Shown: in pieces, positions 6,334 to 6,709 of the stretch | Position numbering within the stretch: the first letter of the stretch is position 1 | Layout of the letters: each line of letters opens with the position of its first letter | Assembly (NCBI GenBank): GCA_016650355.1 | Contig: JAENVX010000369.1 | Coordinates: 1 to 6,709, forward strand | DNA from: Bacteroidia bacterium | Lineage (GTDB): Bacteria; Bacteroidota; Bacteroidia; Cytophagales; Cyclobacteriaceae | DNA length: 6,709 nt | Reading direction: 5' to 3' | Made by a program: the position numbers and the translations under genes | The notes under the pieces: model-generated | Seen by the model: the letters and a program-made list of their open reading frames with translations, nothing else | What the model was told of the DNA's origin: nothing | Database searches by the model: none

Positions 6334-6709
6334 ATGGTTTATAGCGCCAGAGCGTTGGCTTTTTTGTTGAGCTCATCCATCGCCATAATTGCAGTGTCTT
6401 GTCTGTTATTAATTGACCGGGCAGGTATTCAGGCCATTATTTTATTGGGAATAATCAGTTTCGTTGGTTCATTTTTGCTTATTTATTATGTTCTGGAGTT
6501 TCTCATCTTCAGGGAAATCAATGCGATTAACAAAATGATGGAGAAGCTTAATAAAAAGGAGAAACTCGGAATTTCAAAAGAAAAGTCCTCAACCCTTAAC
6601 CCACTTAAGAGGATCAATGAGGAGATTTATTCATTTGCAATGCAAAAGCAAAAGGAAGTTGACGAGCTGAAGAAACTTGAAACTTTTCGCAAGGAATTTA
6701 TTGCCAATG
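6334..6709 (+). CDS. Sensor histidine kinase, N-terminal part (continues past window end)
   Basis: The frame starting at ATG 6334 stays open to the last base (125 codons plus one base). It has two hydrophobic segments, about residues 7-27 and 33-55, separated by a very short loop (DRAGIQ), so there is almost no extracytoplasmic sensor domain. A charged, helix-prone linker follows (about 58-118, with EINAINKMMEKLNKKEKLG and KQKEVDELKKLETF). The frame ends RKEFIAN, the residues that in this family directly precede the VSHELKTP H-box; that motif, the dimerisation histidine and the ATPase domain lie beyond the window, so kinase identity rests on context and this run-in. An in-frame stop at 6304-6306 rules out a much longer N-terminus. 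The gene follows an OmpR/PhoB-class regulator on the same strand, its likely cognate partner. The minimal periplasmic loop suggests sensing in the membrane or through other proteins. Confidence 0.87.
   Translation, partial: MVYSARALAFLLSSSIAIIAVSCLLLIDRAGIQAIILLGIISFVGSFLLIYYVLEFLIFREINAINKMMEKLNKKEKLGISKEKSSTLNPLKRINEEIYSFAMQKQKEVDELKKLETFRKEFIAN

Noticed and set aside
1..6709. Mobile element, CRISPR array, toxin-antitoxin or defence island
   Set aside because: No spaced repeat series, terminal inverted repeats, transposase or integrase motifs, or paired small genes were seen; the gene content is conserved core plus a transporter pair.

Overview
The window looks like ordinary chromosomal housekeeping DNA from a member of the Bacteroidota, most likely the Cytophagales/Cytophagia side. 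Four things point there: AT-leaning sequence, starts without a Shine-Dalgarno but often preceded by A-rich stretches, promoter-like boxes of the Bacteroidota type (TAnnTTTG), and protein flavours typical of the phylum (QueA with an LLREL segment, a histidine kinase reaching an RKEFIAN block just before its H-box). The genus cannot be fixed from the sequence alone. No phage, IS, integrase, CRISPR, tRNA or rRNA signal was found.

Layout. 1-317 (minus) is the N-terminal third of queA, the tRNA queuosine enzyme, cut by the window edge. A 197-base divergent intergenic region follows. 515-1780 and 1840-3096 (plus) are two tandem paralogous MacB/FtsX-type ABC transporter permeases, probably one transcription unit. 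They converge on recA (3169-4221, minus), with a strong symmetrical hairpin at 3095-3131 serving as terminator for both directions. Divergent from recA, 4376-5401 (plus) encodes a membrane-anchored predicted zinc aminopeptidase (COG4324 type). 5520-6209 (plus) encodes an OmpR/PhoB-class response regulator. From 6334 to the end runs the N-terminal part of a two-TM sensor histidine kinase, not closed within the window, which breaks off immediately before the expected phosphoacceptor histidine motif.

How the genes relate. The regulator and kinase very probably form a cognate two-component pair, although a 124-base gap containing a promoter-like box suggests the kinase may also be transcribed separately. 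The two permeases probably act together, perhaps as a heterodimer, with an ATPase encoded elsewhere because none is present here. queA, recA and the aminopeptidase show no obvious functional link to these systems.

I did not find a convincing undescribed system. The best second-look items are the permease pair, whose membrane parts are almost invariant while the extracytoplasmic domain has diverged; the tandem hairpins after recA; and small repeat structures in the queA/permease and recA/aminopeptidase intergenic regions.
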